Assembly (NCBI RefSeq): GCF_011397635.1
Contig: NC_064765.1
Span: 937,001-1,001,000, forward strand
DNA: 64,000 nucleotides
Direction: 5' to 3'
Source: Epinephelus fuscoguttatus
Lineage: Eukaryota; Chordata; Actinopteri; Perciformes; Serranidae
Part shown: positions 23,241-34,679 of the stretch, piece after piece
How the letters are laid out: each line of letters opens with the position of its first letter
How positions within the stretch are numbered: the first letter of the stretch is position 1
The notes under the pieces: model-generated
Databases searched by the model: none
Seen by the model: the letters and a program-made list of their open reading frames with translations, nothing else
Told to the model about the DNA's origin: nothing
Program-made: the position numbers and the translations under genes

Positions 23241-24129
23241 ACTGACGCCAGGTGAAAAGACAAAAGGTGACGACAGGTGGAAATAAGGGTGTAATATTTA
23301 ATTCACAACACTACAATTATAGTCTTTCCCAACGTGAGTGCTCAGACGCTGCAGATAGAAACCCTGCGGCTAATTACATCCTGGCCTCAACCTGGCCTCG
23401 GCTGTGTGTGGAGACAGAGACGTGTTGGGGGCTGTGCTTCAGCCGAGCTGCGTCAGCTCACACACAGGAAACACATTCACATATCAGCTTCAGCATCCTG
23501 TCTGACGTCTGCAGGTAGAGGATGAGGAGCCCTCTCTGGATGCTCTGGTCCTCCTGGTGTGATCATTCATCCATCTCTTGTCACTTCCCTAATGAAGTCT
23601 GGGGGGGGGGGGGGTGTCAGCTGTCGGCTGTCTGGTTCTTGGGTTTGTGTGTGTGTTTGCCACAAGGTGCTGAAGACAGAGAGGAATCCTTCACATCTCC
23701 TGCAGTGTCTCTGCACAGGCTCAGTATGCTCACAGATATCAGATGAATTAGTTGTGTCACATTTTAGTGAGTCAAAGAAACAGATATCTGAACCCAGCTC
23801 AGTCAGGTTACAGGCCATTTTTATTTTTTATGGAATTTTGATTTGTTTGCACTTCCATGGATGTTATTAATGTCACAACTACAAAGATTTTTGACCCTCC
23901 CTGAAGCTCCAGATATTTCCCCATGACCCTCCCTCCGCCATGAATGACTTATTAGATTTTTACCCTTTGATGTTTGAAAGTTAAAAGTTGGAGATGAAAT
24001 CCTGGAGCTGGAAAAAGCCTCAGTTTTTCTCTCTTGCTGGTTGGTTCATTTATTATTGTTTTTTAAATGAGACGTAGAACAAAGTTACTTGGATGAAGTT
24101 TCAGTTTTTCCAGCTCAGATTAGTTTTGT
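23241..24129. other. gene-free stretch with a G-run
   Basis: A 13-base poly-G run lies at 23602-23614. Overlapping frames around 23252-23870 on both strands have no domain or splice support. Nothing else is recognised. Confidence 0.4.
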
Positions 24130-24550
24130 GTTTTTCGTCTGACAGAAGTGTTCGTCCCACATGACGTGTCCAAGAAGCACTGGAAATTTGAAAATGCAAC
24201 CACGATGTCTGTTGTTACAGTTTGGGTGATTTTAAGACATGTTTTCTTTAGAAATCAGAGCTGAAATAAATACAAAATAGAACCATTTCAAGTTAGTAAG
24301 GTTAGAAATGAACAGTCCCTAACATCACAGTCCTGAGTGCCAGTTGGAAAAAAGATCATTTAGTTCATGTACAAAATCAACACAGTGGTCACTTAAAAAC
24401 AAACCGCAGTATTCAAAACATGAGGAGACACAACAGCTTCCAACTTTGTTTGACATCTGACAAACACCAGGAAGTCACAGCTAATATTAACATGGTCAGC
24501 GAGCTAATCATGGTTTTGGTTAATACGGCTGTGTGCTCTGAAAATGCAAT
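24130..24550 (+). repeat. dispersed repeat family 3, copy 1
   Basis: Shares phrases in order with 35740-36260: gatgtgtccaag or gacgtgtccaag, atttgaaaat, cagtccctaacat, acaacacagtggtca or atcaacacagtggtc, gtctgacatctgacag. Both copies have the same orientation. Non-coding; class unknown. Confidence 0.6.
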
Positions 24551-24779
24551 GTTATTTTTTATGATTAAGATCAGTCTTGCTTGTGTTTAATAAATCCCTC
24601 AGTTCTCTCCTGCAGTCTGACTGATGTTTTCTGATTGGTTCAAACAAAGAAGATCTTTGGAAGTCAGAGTCGACTTGTTGGGAATGAATCATGATTTAGG
24701 AAATGACTGGACGTGAACTGATTTGTGCCACACTCTGGAAATAACTCTCATTTTAATATTTGGACTGGGGGCAAGGTAT

Positions 24780-24930
24780 CATATATTCTCAAGTCAAAAG
24801 ATTCAAGTCCAAGTCAAGTCACAAGTCACTGGAATTACAGTTGAGTTGCAAGTCTTCTTTTAATCTTATCAAGTCAAGTCTAAAGTCATCAAATTTGTGA
24901 CTTGAGTCTGACCCAAATCCAAGTCACATG
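24780..24930. repeat. AAGTC-rich interspersed repeat
   Basis: Variants of aagtcaagtc and cacaagtcac recur on both strands, for example gattcaagtccaagtcaagt and catcaaatttgtgacttgag. This pattern belongs to a common fish non-autonomous DNA element (recalled). Confidence 0.6.
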
Positions 24931-25254
24931 ACTCACTGTCTCAGTAAATTAATAACAGATCTGTGCACCACACACAGAAGAACAGTCACTGATATGATAT
25001 GTTGTGACCTGCTGTCATTGTAAAGTGTGTCAGATGTTCTTATTTACTCCAGACTGGCCGTGTTTGGTGTTTTCCTGCTGGATTTACGGGAAGAGAAGAA
25101 GAAAACATGTCCTGTCTCTGTAAGTGTTGTGTTCAAGAGCATGATGTTGGGCGGGGGTCATCCAACTGTCAGCATTATGCAACTTGTAAAAAGTGAAAGT
25201 TTCTGCGCCGTATCTGCTGCTGTCAGTAAGCACACACACTGTGGAGGCTCCCAG

Positions 25255-25425
25255 GGGCCTCATTAATGAAACAAAGTGTAGGATCCACACTAAAAATGTA
25301 CCCACAGACAAAAGACAAAACGGCGTGCAACAAAAAATATTCAACAGTTTCTACAATCGTTCTTCCGCCTCACCGTCTGCATCGCCAATTTATCGTCTCC
25401 AGAATATTCATAAGAGTTAAAAATC
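25255..25425. mobile_element. MITE of the CTCATTTATAAA family, copy 2
   Basis: Begins aggggcctcattaatgaaac and continues through ccgcctcaccgtctgcatcg and atcgtctccagaatattcat, complementary to copy 1. It lies about 265 bases upstream of the cfd start codon, just before its putative promoter. Confidence 0.5.
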
Positions 25426-25472
25426 CACTAAACTACGAGAAGAATTGTCAATAAATAAATATAAATATAAAC

Positions 25473-25478
25473 TATAAA
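25473..25478 (+). promoter_or_regulatory. candidate TATA box of cfd
   Basis: TATAAA lies 211 bases upstream of the cfd start codon, inside an AT-rich run (ataaatataaactataaaga). If used, transcription would begin near 25500 and leave a 5' leader of about 190 bases. No transcript evidence is visible, and an additional upstream non-coding exon is possible. Confidence 0.3.
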
Positions 25479-25688
25479 GACGCTGTTGCAGAATGTGAAG
25501 AGACCCTATCAAAGTAAAAGATGTGAACATGTTGTTTGCTTTCCTGTTTTTCCTTCCTGGAGACGAGGAGCAGGACGTCTGTCAGACTCCCACTCGTGTC
25601 TTGCACCACATCCACTTGATTTATGTTTCCTGTCTCGGAGTCTTTAAAACTCCACAGCTGCTGCTTCTGGATCAGTTCAGCCGACATC

Positions 25689-28600
25689 ATGGTGTCACAC
25701 AGAGACCTTCCTCTGGCTGCTGCCGTTTTTGTATTCGCCCTTGTTTCACACAGTGAGTTTAATATTTCTTTAATATCTCATGATTCATTTATTTATGTTT
25801 GGATTCTGTGATTCTTTGAAGGTGATTTTATTCTGCAATGTAGACAGGTAATATTCTAAATATGTCACTTTCTATTTCCGTAATATTCTGCTTTTAACAC
25901 TGAGCTGAGAACTTGTAGAAAAGTTTGGATGACAGAGTTTCCGTGACATGAAATGTTATCTTATTTTATTGTATTTTGATTTATGTTTTTTCACGCACTT
26001 CCTGGTGTATATAAAGATTTTCTTTTAATTTGTTTACTTTTGTGTTGTTAATGACTGGAGTGATAAACCAGAGCTCTCTGTTGGTCAGTTGATGAATATG
26101 ATAACATATGCCCAGTGTTACACATGTATATGTCGAGGCTGGTGATTTGTTGTTGTACCTCCAATGTTGGAAAAGAAAAATTAAATCACCAAAAAGCATT
26201 TTGCTAATAACCCAGCTGTTGGACTGATGTTAACCTACTTTATTGTGAAGGTTTATTTTCCTGGTTGTGTGCTGTGATGTTTCAGGTGAGGGCATCATCG
26301 GCGGCAGAGAGGCGGCTCCTCACTCTCGACCCTACATGGCCTCAATCCAGGTGCCAGAAGGAGAGAACATGAAACATGAGTGTGGAGGTTTTGTGGTGGC
26401 AGATCAGTGGGTGATGACTGCGGTGCACTGCATGCCAACAGGGTGAGAGACCCTCCGACCCCACTGTCAGTGTGGTTTGTTATGGAGGAAGAAGAAAGTC
26501 AAATTAAAATTAATTATGTGACGGTATTTGGTCCCAGAGGACAGCACATGTTTTATTTAAAGTATTTACTTTAATGTGGAACAAAACATGCAGTCTGAGC
26601 ATTATGTGTCAATGTGTGTCCATTATTGTGATTAGACTGTTTGTTTGGTAGGAAAAAATATGTGTTTTCATAAAAAGATATGTCTGAAGATCATTCAGTA
26701 GTAAAACAATAACAGTGGTATTGAATAAAATTGATATAAAATGAATATTGAGGAATATTAATATGATGTTTTCCACAGGCCCAATGGGAGGAAGGTGGTG
26801 CTGGGCGTCCACTCTCTGAGTGAAGCTGAGGACACGAAGCAGACCTTTGATATTCTGGAGCTTCACAATCACCCCGACTTCAGCGAGTCAAATTATGACA
26901 ATGACATCGCTTTAATTAAGGTGAGTGTAAGGCAGTTATTATAATAGATATAACCCAGTATATATGCTAAATGAAAAGAAACTGTGCTACGACAGGCAGC
27001 TACACTCACCTGTCGTCAGGCTGCTGGACTGTCAGTCACTTACTGGTTATGTAACCTTGCACAATTTGCATTTGCATTTTCTGTAGATATTTACCCTCTG
27101 TTTGCATTTCATATTAAAGCTTCTGTGCATTTTATATTTTATATTTTCCAGTTCCTTATTTAACAGTGTTTACTCTCTGTAGTCGTGAGGCGTGTTGGAT
27201 TTAGGGGGAAATATTGGCAGAAATTAAACATGATTTAATCAAAAGAAAAACCAAAAGAAAATAGTGAGTGCTGCCCTGGGTCAGAATAAAAGGAATCAAA
27301 AAACCACACATGTGCTCTTCATGGACAAGGAAAAAACTGATGTATAAAAAAGAAGGACTGTCCTATTTGTAAACAGAGATATCAAAAATGTAACAAAAGG
27401 TAGTCCAAACTAAGAGTCTGAGGCAGTCTGGGGTGGTGTAAAAATCCTTTAATAGAGTGCGGATATCAACGCGTTTTGACCATGCAAGTCAGTATCAGTA
27501 CCAGTCTGTTTTCTTTAGTGTATCATCAGCTAAAAATCAGAATGGCTGTGTTCTGGTTCCCTCACAATGAGTCGTTTATATCTACACAGGGAGCAGGTCC
27601 TCGTCTACAGAGATCACCATGTTGCACTGCCATGTTTCTACAGTAGCCCAGAGCGGACAAACCAAACACTGACTCTAGATAGAGACATTCACATGCACTG
27701 AGCAGTGTCAGAGCTGATTTGTAACATGAAACGTCCTCAGAGTGTTTCCTGGTGTAAATCAGCTGGTGTGTGTGTTTCTGAGAGGAAGAGACTCTGTGGA
27801 TAATGCAGCTCCTCAACAATCAACACTGAAGGAATTCTGACCAGGAGAAGTTTCAGCTGGTTGCAATCTGCAGTCCTCACCAGCAGATGGCAGCAAATCC
27901 CCCAAATCTGACACACTGTTCCTTTAATAAAATAGGAGATGATTCTTTCAGACTTTACATCTGGTCAGATTTGGACCCCTCAGTGTTGATTCAATGGCTG
28001 CAGCCTTGGGTTAGTGTACAGTTTGTGTCAGTTGTCAGTGATACTGAAATAAATTTCTTGTGTTTTGGGGAACAAGCCAACAAAGAACTCTTAAGTTTTA
28101 AGGTAGATGTGTTTCTGTGTGATGTTTGCAGCTGGATCGTCCATTTAACGCCTCTGAGGCTGTTAAAGCGGTGGAGTTCCTGCGGGCGGGGGGAACCAAC
28201 CCCGGCACAGACGCAGAGGTCGACACCGCCGGGTGGGGGTCCCTGGATAACCTGGGCTCCAGACCAGACAAGCTGAAGGAGGTGGTCATCGAGGTGGTCA
28301 GCTCGGCTCGCTGCAAACGCTCCGACTACTTTGGCAGGAAGTTCACCAGTAACATGATCTGTGCTCACAGAGTGTGTCCGGAGCCCTGCAACCAGCCATA
28401 TAAGAAGGAGGACAGCTGTGACGTGAGTCTGAGCTCATTAATACCAAAAATGGGGGTTTAGTCTTTTTATTTTGTGATTACAGCTGCACTGACTTTATAC
28501 TTAAATAATGTAATTACGTCCTGCTTGTCTTTGTGTGGTCCCTCAGGGCGACTCTGGAGGTCCTCTGCTCTATAACGGCATCGTAGTGGGCATCACGTCC

Positions 28601-28723
28601 AACGGAGGAAAGAAGTGTGGCCAAATTAAGAAGCCTGGGATCTACACCATCATCTCACACTACACTGAGTGGATCGACAGCACCATGGGCCTGCAGACCA
28701 CCACACCAACCCAGAGCCGCTAG
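25689..28723 (+). CDS. cfd: complement factor D (adipsin)-like S1 serine protease, 5 exons, complete
   Basis: Exons are 25689-25752, 26286-26442, 26779-26920, 28132-28422 and 28547-28723. All junctions are GT-AG and the phases join to 276 codons plus TAG. Factor D is a secreted protease that cleaves C3b-bound factor B in the alternative complement pathway. Exon 1 encodes a signal peptide (hydrophobic residues 7-19). The mature enzyme starts IIGGREA at residue 25. The triad is complete: H69 (TAVHC), D116 (DNDIAL) and S221 (GDSGGP). D215 fills the base of the S1 pocket. T235-S236 replaces the usual Ser-Trp before the pocket wall, which is a factor D hallmark, and RPYMAS also resembles factor D. 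Odd points are the absence of the cysteine pair 136-201 (chymotrypsin numbering), an extra CPEPC motif at 203-207, and no Arg or Lys before IIGG. A granzyme or mast-cell-protease-like paralogue is the main alternative. A polyadenylation signal lies at 28907. Confidence 0.8.
26921..28131. repeat. cfd intron 3 with a MITE-like dispersed repeat
   Basis: This 1.2 kb intron separates the exon encoding the catalytic Asp from the exon for the second half of the protease. Positions 27540-27700 closely match 13560-13715, including ggttccctcacaatgag and gagatcaccatg. The same element probably extends to about 27928, where an acacactgttcctttaa end is seen. The remainder looks like ordinary AT-rich intron. 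Confidence 0.5.
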
Positions 28724-28906
28724 ATACAGAGCAGATATCACAGCAGTGTTTCCACCTCTGCCCTGCCTCTGCTCAGTCACTCATTATTCTACATGTGGAT
28801 GAAGCTGATGTGTTCATATGTTGTTCCTTTATCATTGTAACTAAAGCTGCAGACACAGAGCTCCTGTCACACACTGCACACATCAAACATCACTTTATAA
28901 AGAATC

Positions 28907-28912
28907 AATAAA
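28907..28912 (+). terminator. cfd polyadenylation signal
   Basis: AATAAA lies 184 bases after the cfd stop codon, in an AT-rich context (tcaataaaatacag). This gives a 3' UTR of about 200 bases, a normal length for a fish protease transcript. Confidence 0.6.
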
Positions 28913-28923
28913 ATACAGCTGAT

Positions 28924-31460
28924 CACATGTCTGCCTCCAGCTCTGCAGCATCTTGTACAATATATGTCACATGTACAAATGACAAAGAGAAAATGAATCC
29001 TTTACTGTTGTGTCATGCAGACAGTTATGCTCAGACACCATGAAATCAAACAGGCCAGGATCAGGAAAGAAAAAGGAGCAAAGCAACAGAAGCTGCACCG
29101 GGGCCGAGTGAGGTGCAGGGGCCCATAGAGAGAGTGGGGCCTCCAGCAACATGTTGGGTGGAGAATTGGCCCTTATGAGAGACTGTCACCTTGGAAATAT
29201 GCCTGTATTAATGCTGCCATTTGCTATATATGCCCTCGAAAAAGGCAAAATTATCATCCATCTTTTTTGTTTTGTAAAACAGTCAGCAGCATCTACAACA
29301 ACATTATATGCTCATAAACTATAAATAAACTATTAAAGTTATTAAATTGAATAATTTCTTATTTTCTTCTGCAATTTCTGTTTATACAGATATGAAGTGA
29401 TGATGGCTCTAAAATATATGTTGATGTTGTCTCGTGTCACGTGGTCATGTGACAAGATGATATGTGCACGATAGCGTGCGCTAGGGCCCATCGTAACTAC
29501 ATTACGCCACTGTGGAGTTCACGTGCAGCACTGAGAAATCAAACTGCAAACTAATTCAACAACATGTTTCCTTTGTACAGCATTTTGTTAGAAAAAACTG
29601 TCAAAGTTAAACACATAAGATTAAACAACCATTCTATCGTTTGGTCGTCTGAGCACCAGAAGATGTCGGGGTTTAGATGAGCTGTTTCATGAAGTCATAA
29701 TAGTTTGTACAGTGTACAGGGAGAAAACTTTCCACTTCACTCAAATCACACAGCTCATTCTCTTCTCCTCTTCAGTATTGTCAAATCACTCCTCTGTCCA
29801 GAGCAGGGGCGTAAATGTAGGCAGTGCAGGCAGTGTAGTTGCACTGGGGAGCCCAGGGTGGAGGGGCCCATAGAGAGAGAGCGGGCCCCCTGCAAGTGAT
29901 TCAGATCACCACCCTGAACATTTACAAGAATGTTCCTAATTTTAAAATGGCACCATTTACTGTGCATGTCTTCACAAAGCAGAACAGCAGCTCTCAGCTG
30001 TGCCACTAAACAGCTCTCACTTCCAGATAAACGGCATGTTACAGAGCCAAACTTCTGTTTAATACGCACATACTGTATGCCCTTAATTTAGGCACTGACT
30101 GAATGTTTTCGATCCATTTCTCATCAACAGCTTTTTTTAAATAGAGTTGACACTACTGTGTAAGTTCCTCCTGTAAATACAAAACATGTCCACCTCCTCA
30201 GTGACTGAACAGAGCAGAGCTCATGGACATCTGTGTCATTCACTCCTGTTTGATTGGACAGTTACACAATCGCATTGTTTCACATATTTGTTGCACAGCT
30301 CCTGGTACCCAGCACACGTTTCCCTGAGTCATATATATATATATATATAGATATTGGTATGGCTCTGTTCTGTATGGTGTCTGCAGGTTTAGGTTCTTTT
30401 AATATCCCTGCAGCATAATTTAATACAGGAGAGACCCGTGCATCACAGAGTTAAGTAAATGTAGAATGACCAGGATCCATAAATACTCGTTGATAACTGA
30501 TCCTAAATCAGCAGAATCAGCAGGGAGCCTGACTCCAACCTCGAAGGTCAAAAATTCATCAAGACAGAAACCTAAATATTTATATGAGCGAACATATTCA
30601 GCAGGGGCTGAGCCAAAACTGAACTCCTCCCAACTTTTTTACACACCTTTATTTGTCATAACTGCTCATCTCCACCTGTAACACACACTAACACCACACT
30701 GACCATGTTCAACATCTTCTGTAGATCACAGTAAAATGATATAAATTTGTTTCCTTAATCTGTAAAGTTAAGTCATTTTCAAACAAATATTATTACACAC
30801 TAAGTCATAGATCAAACTCAAGTAAGACTTGCACAATAACTGCTGTAATGATATCTGACTGTTTCACATCCATCTTGCTGTTTTCGTGCAGCTGCATCAG
30901 TTTGTTGGATCTGAACCGTCGGAGTGACGGCGTTAAAGAATGTGACTGTTGGCCAACCAAGATATCAAAGAGCGAATCTCATAAACTTGTCAGATAAGTC
31001 CTCGTACCAGTGAGGAAGTAAAAATAAATCAAATCAGCAGCTGTGCTTCTTCATCTCCTCCCTCCTCTGCTCTCTGCTGAAACATAGATATTAATAATTC
31101 TTTTAAAAATCACATCACCAAGTTTTTTTTCCACAATGCCAAATTTATTAATCATTTCTAATTTGTTGAACAGCTGTGACTGCTTGTGTCAGCCGGGGAT
31201 CAGTTTTCTAAAAACAGAATGCACATGTCATCTGCATTTGATTAATGTTTGCTTAGTGTGAAATACATAATTACAAATATATAAAAAGATCAGTCTCTTA
31301 AATTGTAATGTGTCCAGTGACAGTTTTCTGCAAGCAGACCACGATGACAGCAACAAGAAAAGCTGTGAATTTGCAATGTGCTTAAGTTCAGTGAAAAATC
31401 CCTGCAAGACTGATCCCACACATCAACTTTTATCTGACACAATATCAAAGGATAGTTCTT
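28924..31460. repeat. cfd-GIMAP intergenic region with hAT-type repeat fragments
   Basis: No gene is seen here. Positions 29095-29515 carry an element rich in 'ggggcccatagagagag' and 'gggcccat', ending with attacgccactg. This is the GGCGTAA-type terminus of small non-autonomous hAT elements. A second related piece starts at 29806 (caggggcgtaaatgtag) and runs to about 29900, sharing the 'gcccatagagagagagcgggcc'-like core. A short (AT)n lies at 30331-30349. At 31505-31545 there is a remnant containing 'acaggctccacccctctgt', typical of a widespread fish MITE. The remaining sequence is AT-rich and unrecognised. Confidence 0.45.
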
Positions 31461-31635
31461 TTTTATTTTATTTTTTAAGAGGCCTCTCACCCAGTGTCAG
31501 CTAGGACAGGCTCCACCCCTCTGTAACCCTCAAGAGGTTTACTGAAACCGGAGGTATGGATTGTTGTATTGGATCTAATCACATTATATAGATGTTGCAT
31601 TCATTGTATTCACCTCCTGCTCATGAGAACAGAAC

Positions 31636-34304
31636 TCAAGCATCTCTTAATAAGTAGTTCCCCTCCAGGGCCCCCTCCTTCCTTCCTCCAATCAGAGTCT
31701 TCCTCTCCTGCAGCTCCTGCACAGAGAACCTCCTCACTGTGTAGGAGCGTCCTCCGTGTGAAGCCACCAGTTTGTTGATCCCTAAGAGCAGATCTTTCAC
31801 CTGCGGGTAGCTCAGAGCATTCTGGGACTTTGACACATTCAGCTCGTAGTAACGGCATCCACACTTCCTGATGAGATCCTGGAGGGTTGTGTGGGCCCCC
31901 GCCACGTAGTCGTCGATCCTCTGAGGCCTGTGCTGGTTACAGTCGAAATGAACGAAGAGGACGATGGCGTGCTCTGCAAAATCTCGCCCGAAGATCTTCT
32001 GCAGGTGCGAAAGCATCTCACACTCGCCCTGGGTGAAGCGGCCCACTTGGAGCACCAGCAGGAAGACGTGGGGTCCAGGCAGGGACAAGGCCAGGCAGTC
32101 CTTCACCAGCTGCAGATTTTCCACCCCGTCCTCGTCCCACAGCTCGGGGGTGTCCACCAGGACGAGTCGCCTCCCTGCTGCAAACACCTCCCTCCTCTCA
32201 CAGAAGGAGGTGGGCTGAGGGGGTCCATGACTGGACTCAGTAACTGAGTACTGATTACCTGTTCTCTGCAGGATGAGGTTCAGAGCAGAAGACTTCCCGC
32301 TGCCTGAGAGACCCAACAGGATGACGGACGTCTTCTTGGTGTCATCAGCTTAGAGCAGGAAAACAAAAGACAAGTGGCTGTTAGAGAGTATTAACAGAAA
32401 GATCAGAGTACTGTAGATGATGAGTGACCACTGCTCATATTAATGTGTGACTGTAGCGCCCCCTGGTGGGAGAAACTGCTGCATCAGGGTCTGAAAATGC
32501 CACCAAACATTCACCAGCTGAGACAAAGTTCACCTGAAGGCTCCGTCACCTCTCCTATGAAACAGCAACACACTCAGGGACCTGTTAGTTGTTCAGCCTC
32601 TTTCTGCTGTTCTGCATCTGTTGTAGTTTTGTGTGTCTTTGTGATCATTTTGAGTCTCTCTGTAGTTGCTTTGCATCTTTGTAGTTGTTTGGTATCTATT
32701 TGTGGTCATTTTGAGTTGCTGTTTTTTATTTGCAGTACTGTCTGTGTCTCTTTGCAGTTGCTTTGAATCTATGTAATCATTTTGTGATTCTTAATAGTCA
32801 TTTTGAGTCTCTTTGTGGGTTTTTTGTGTTCATTCTCTGTGTCTTTGCAGTTGTGTCGCATCTCTGTAGTCATCTTGCATCTGTTGTCACTTTGAGTCTC
32901 TGCACCTGCTGTGTGTCTCTGTGTGACTGTTTTGCCCCTTTCCATTGTGAGTTTTTTGTGTGTCTTTGTGGCTGTCTTGTGTCTCTTTGAGGTCATTTTG
33001 AGTCTCCTCCTGGTCAGTACATGTTATTATGAGGTGAAGACATTTTGCAGGTGAAGGAGGGAGGAGAGGCCTGACACTTTGGGCCCCAGGGCCCCCGGTG
33101 GGCCTGTTCAGTAATCTATCCATGGGCACATATATATATACAGATTTGGAAGAGAGAAAATTTGGGTTACAGGAAAAAGATAGGTCTTTTATTTCTTTAT
33201 CTTAACTCAGTGTGATTTAAGTCTCTATAAGCAACAGAAACATGAGTCTTACCATCACTGGGACTGATCTGGAGCTGCAGCATGGCTCTGTGGCTCGTCA
33301 CAGCCTCCTCCAGACCTTTTCTCCTTTCCTCATATTGCTGCTTTTCAGATGCTTCCTTCTTTCTTTCTTCAGCATGTTTCGCCTTCAGCTCCTCCATCTC
33401 TCGGGCTCTTCTCTCCTCCTGCTGTTGCACCAGTAGTTTGAAGGCCTGCTCCTTCTCCTCCACCTCCTGCACCTTCTGTTTCAGCATCTTCATGGCTGAG
33501 TCCTCTGTGCTCCTCTTCTCTGCTTCAGTCAGCATGCTCTCTGTGTAGCCAGTCGCACCGTTTTCTGCCAGCATGGAATCGACCATCTCCAGCAGAGCGT
33601 GCAGTTCGTCTCTGGCTGCAGGTGATGTGACTCTGCAGTATCTTCCATCGCATGTCTTTATCAGCTCCAACAGGGCGTCGTCCAGCCTGTCAGCAACCTT
33701 CCCGTCTTCCAGAGAGATGACTGCCAGGTATTTTACAGCCTCGGCTCCAAAGTGTGCCTGCAGGATCTCCACCATTCTTCTCTCCCTCTTTGTGTAATGT
33801 CCACCTTGGATCAGCAGCAGAAATGTACAGACTCCATCTTTGCAGGACTTAAAGCAGCCGTCCATCGCCTGGCTGATGCCCTCCTCTGTCATCTCATGCT
33901 TTAAATCTGCATAATGCAAACTAACCGAGCGACCACCCACTGTCATGTCACAGACTTCATTTGATCCCAGAGAACTGAAGGTTAACTTGACATGTTTATC
34001 CTGCAGAGCCTTCAAAGCGAGCCACCCCTCCACTGTGGACATGACCACCATCGTCTGCCTCCCGTTAGTTAAGCCGTCTAGGAAAAAACAGAGATAACAC
34101 ATGTAATCATGTTGAGTGCACACAGCAAGTAATAATATGATGTTTTGCACAGTAACTATAAGAAGACGTTCCTGCAGCCCTACTCTGTCCACTACTTTCC
34201 AGGCCTTGCAGTATCAAACGCTACACAAATGAAACTTGTAAATAATTGCACTGACTTTGTAAAACACAGATTAATGTATAAAGGAATGACTTACTGTGTG
34301 ACAT
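31636..34304 (-). CDS. GIMAP/AIG1 family protein: degenerate AIG1 domain, coiled coil, P-loop AIG1 domain
   Basis: On the minus strand the exons are 34304-34295 (Met-Ser-His), 34077-33253 and 32348-31636. They join in phase to 515 aa. GIMAP proteins are septin-like immune GTPases that sit on organelle membranes of lymphocytes and myeloid cells. Residues 17-185 are AIG1-like (FLLLIQGGHYTKRERRMVE matches the GIMAP box) but no P-loop precedes them. Residues 187-270 are a charged coiled coil. Residues 285-500 form a second AIG1 domain with P-loop GLSGSGKS (291-298) and the GIMAP box GPHVFLLVLQVGRFT (370-384). Its switch-II motif is DTPE (344-347) instead of DTPG, and the base-recognition motif reads VHFD (411-414). 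No transmembrane helix ends the protein. The first coding exon is tiny, so a further 5' exon cannot be excluded. TTTATT at 31462 (AATAAA on this strand) could be the polyadenylation signal. Confidence 0.78.
32349..33252. repeat. GIMAP intron 2 with degenerate minisatellite
   Basis: The intron between the coiled-coil exon and the P-loop exon holds a long degenerate tandem array, about 32615-33005. It is built from phrases such as 'cattttgagtctct', 'tttgtagttgttt' and 'gtgtctctttg', repeated with drift. At 33061-33115 there is a short gggccccagggcccc segment resembling the end of a hAT-type repeat. The array keeps spurious frames open on both strands. I see no coding signal in them. Confidence 0.6.
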
Positions 34305-34679
34305 GGTTTCTGCAGGTGCACCCACAGGTCTGCTCTGAGATCCTTGTCAGCTTGAGATAACAGCTGAAACTGGATCCTCTGGCTCTGAAACAAGCTGCAT
34401 AAGAAGCTTCCTGATTACAACACGTCTCGTGGCACCTAAAGTTTTTGTTTTGTGGAGGAAGTGCATTCCACATTAAAACCTGGAATGAAGAAGCTACTTG
34501 TCCGGTGCGTGTCCCTCATGCTTCAGGTCATGTGTGAGCTCCACTGAAGAACTCTGTTCCTTCCTTCACAAGCATTTCTTTACTCACACATAAGAAGCAG
34601 AACTTCTTACTGAGACCCCCATACACCTTATACTAAGATTCAGTCAGAAGTTTCCACAGTGAGGAATGAAGGATCTGGA

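Noticed and set aside
27887-28461. Long frames around cfd exon 4 extending into intron 3 or on the minus strand
   Set aside because: The true exon is bounded by a good acceptor at 28132 and donor at 28422. The extensions and minus-strand frames are shadows.
31891-32247. Plus-strand 118-codon frame opposite the GIMAP P-loop exon
   Set aside because: It is the antisense shadow of a strongly recognisable AIG1 domain.
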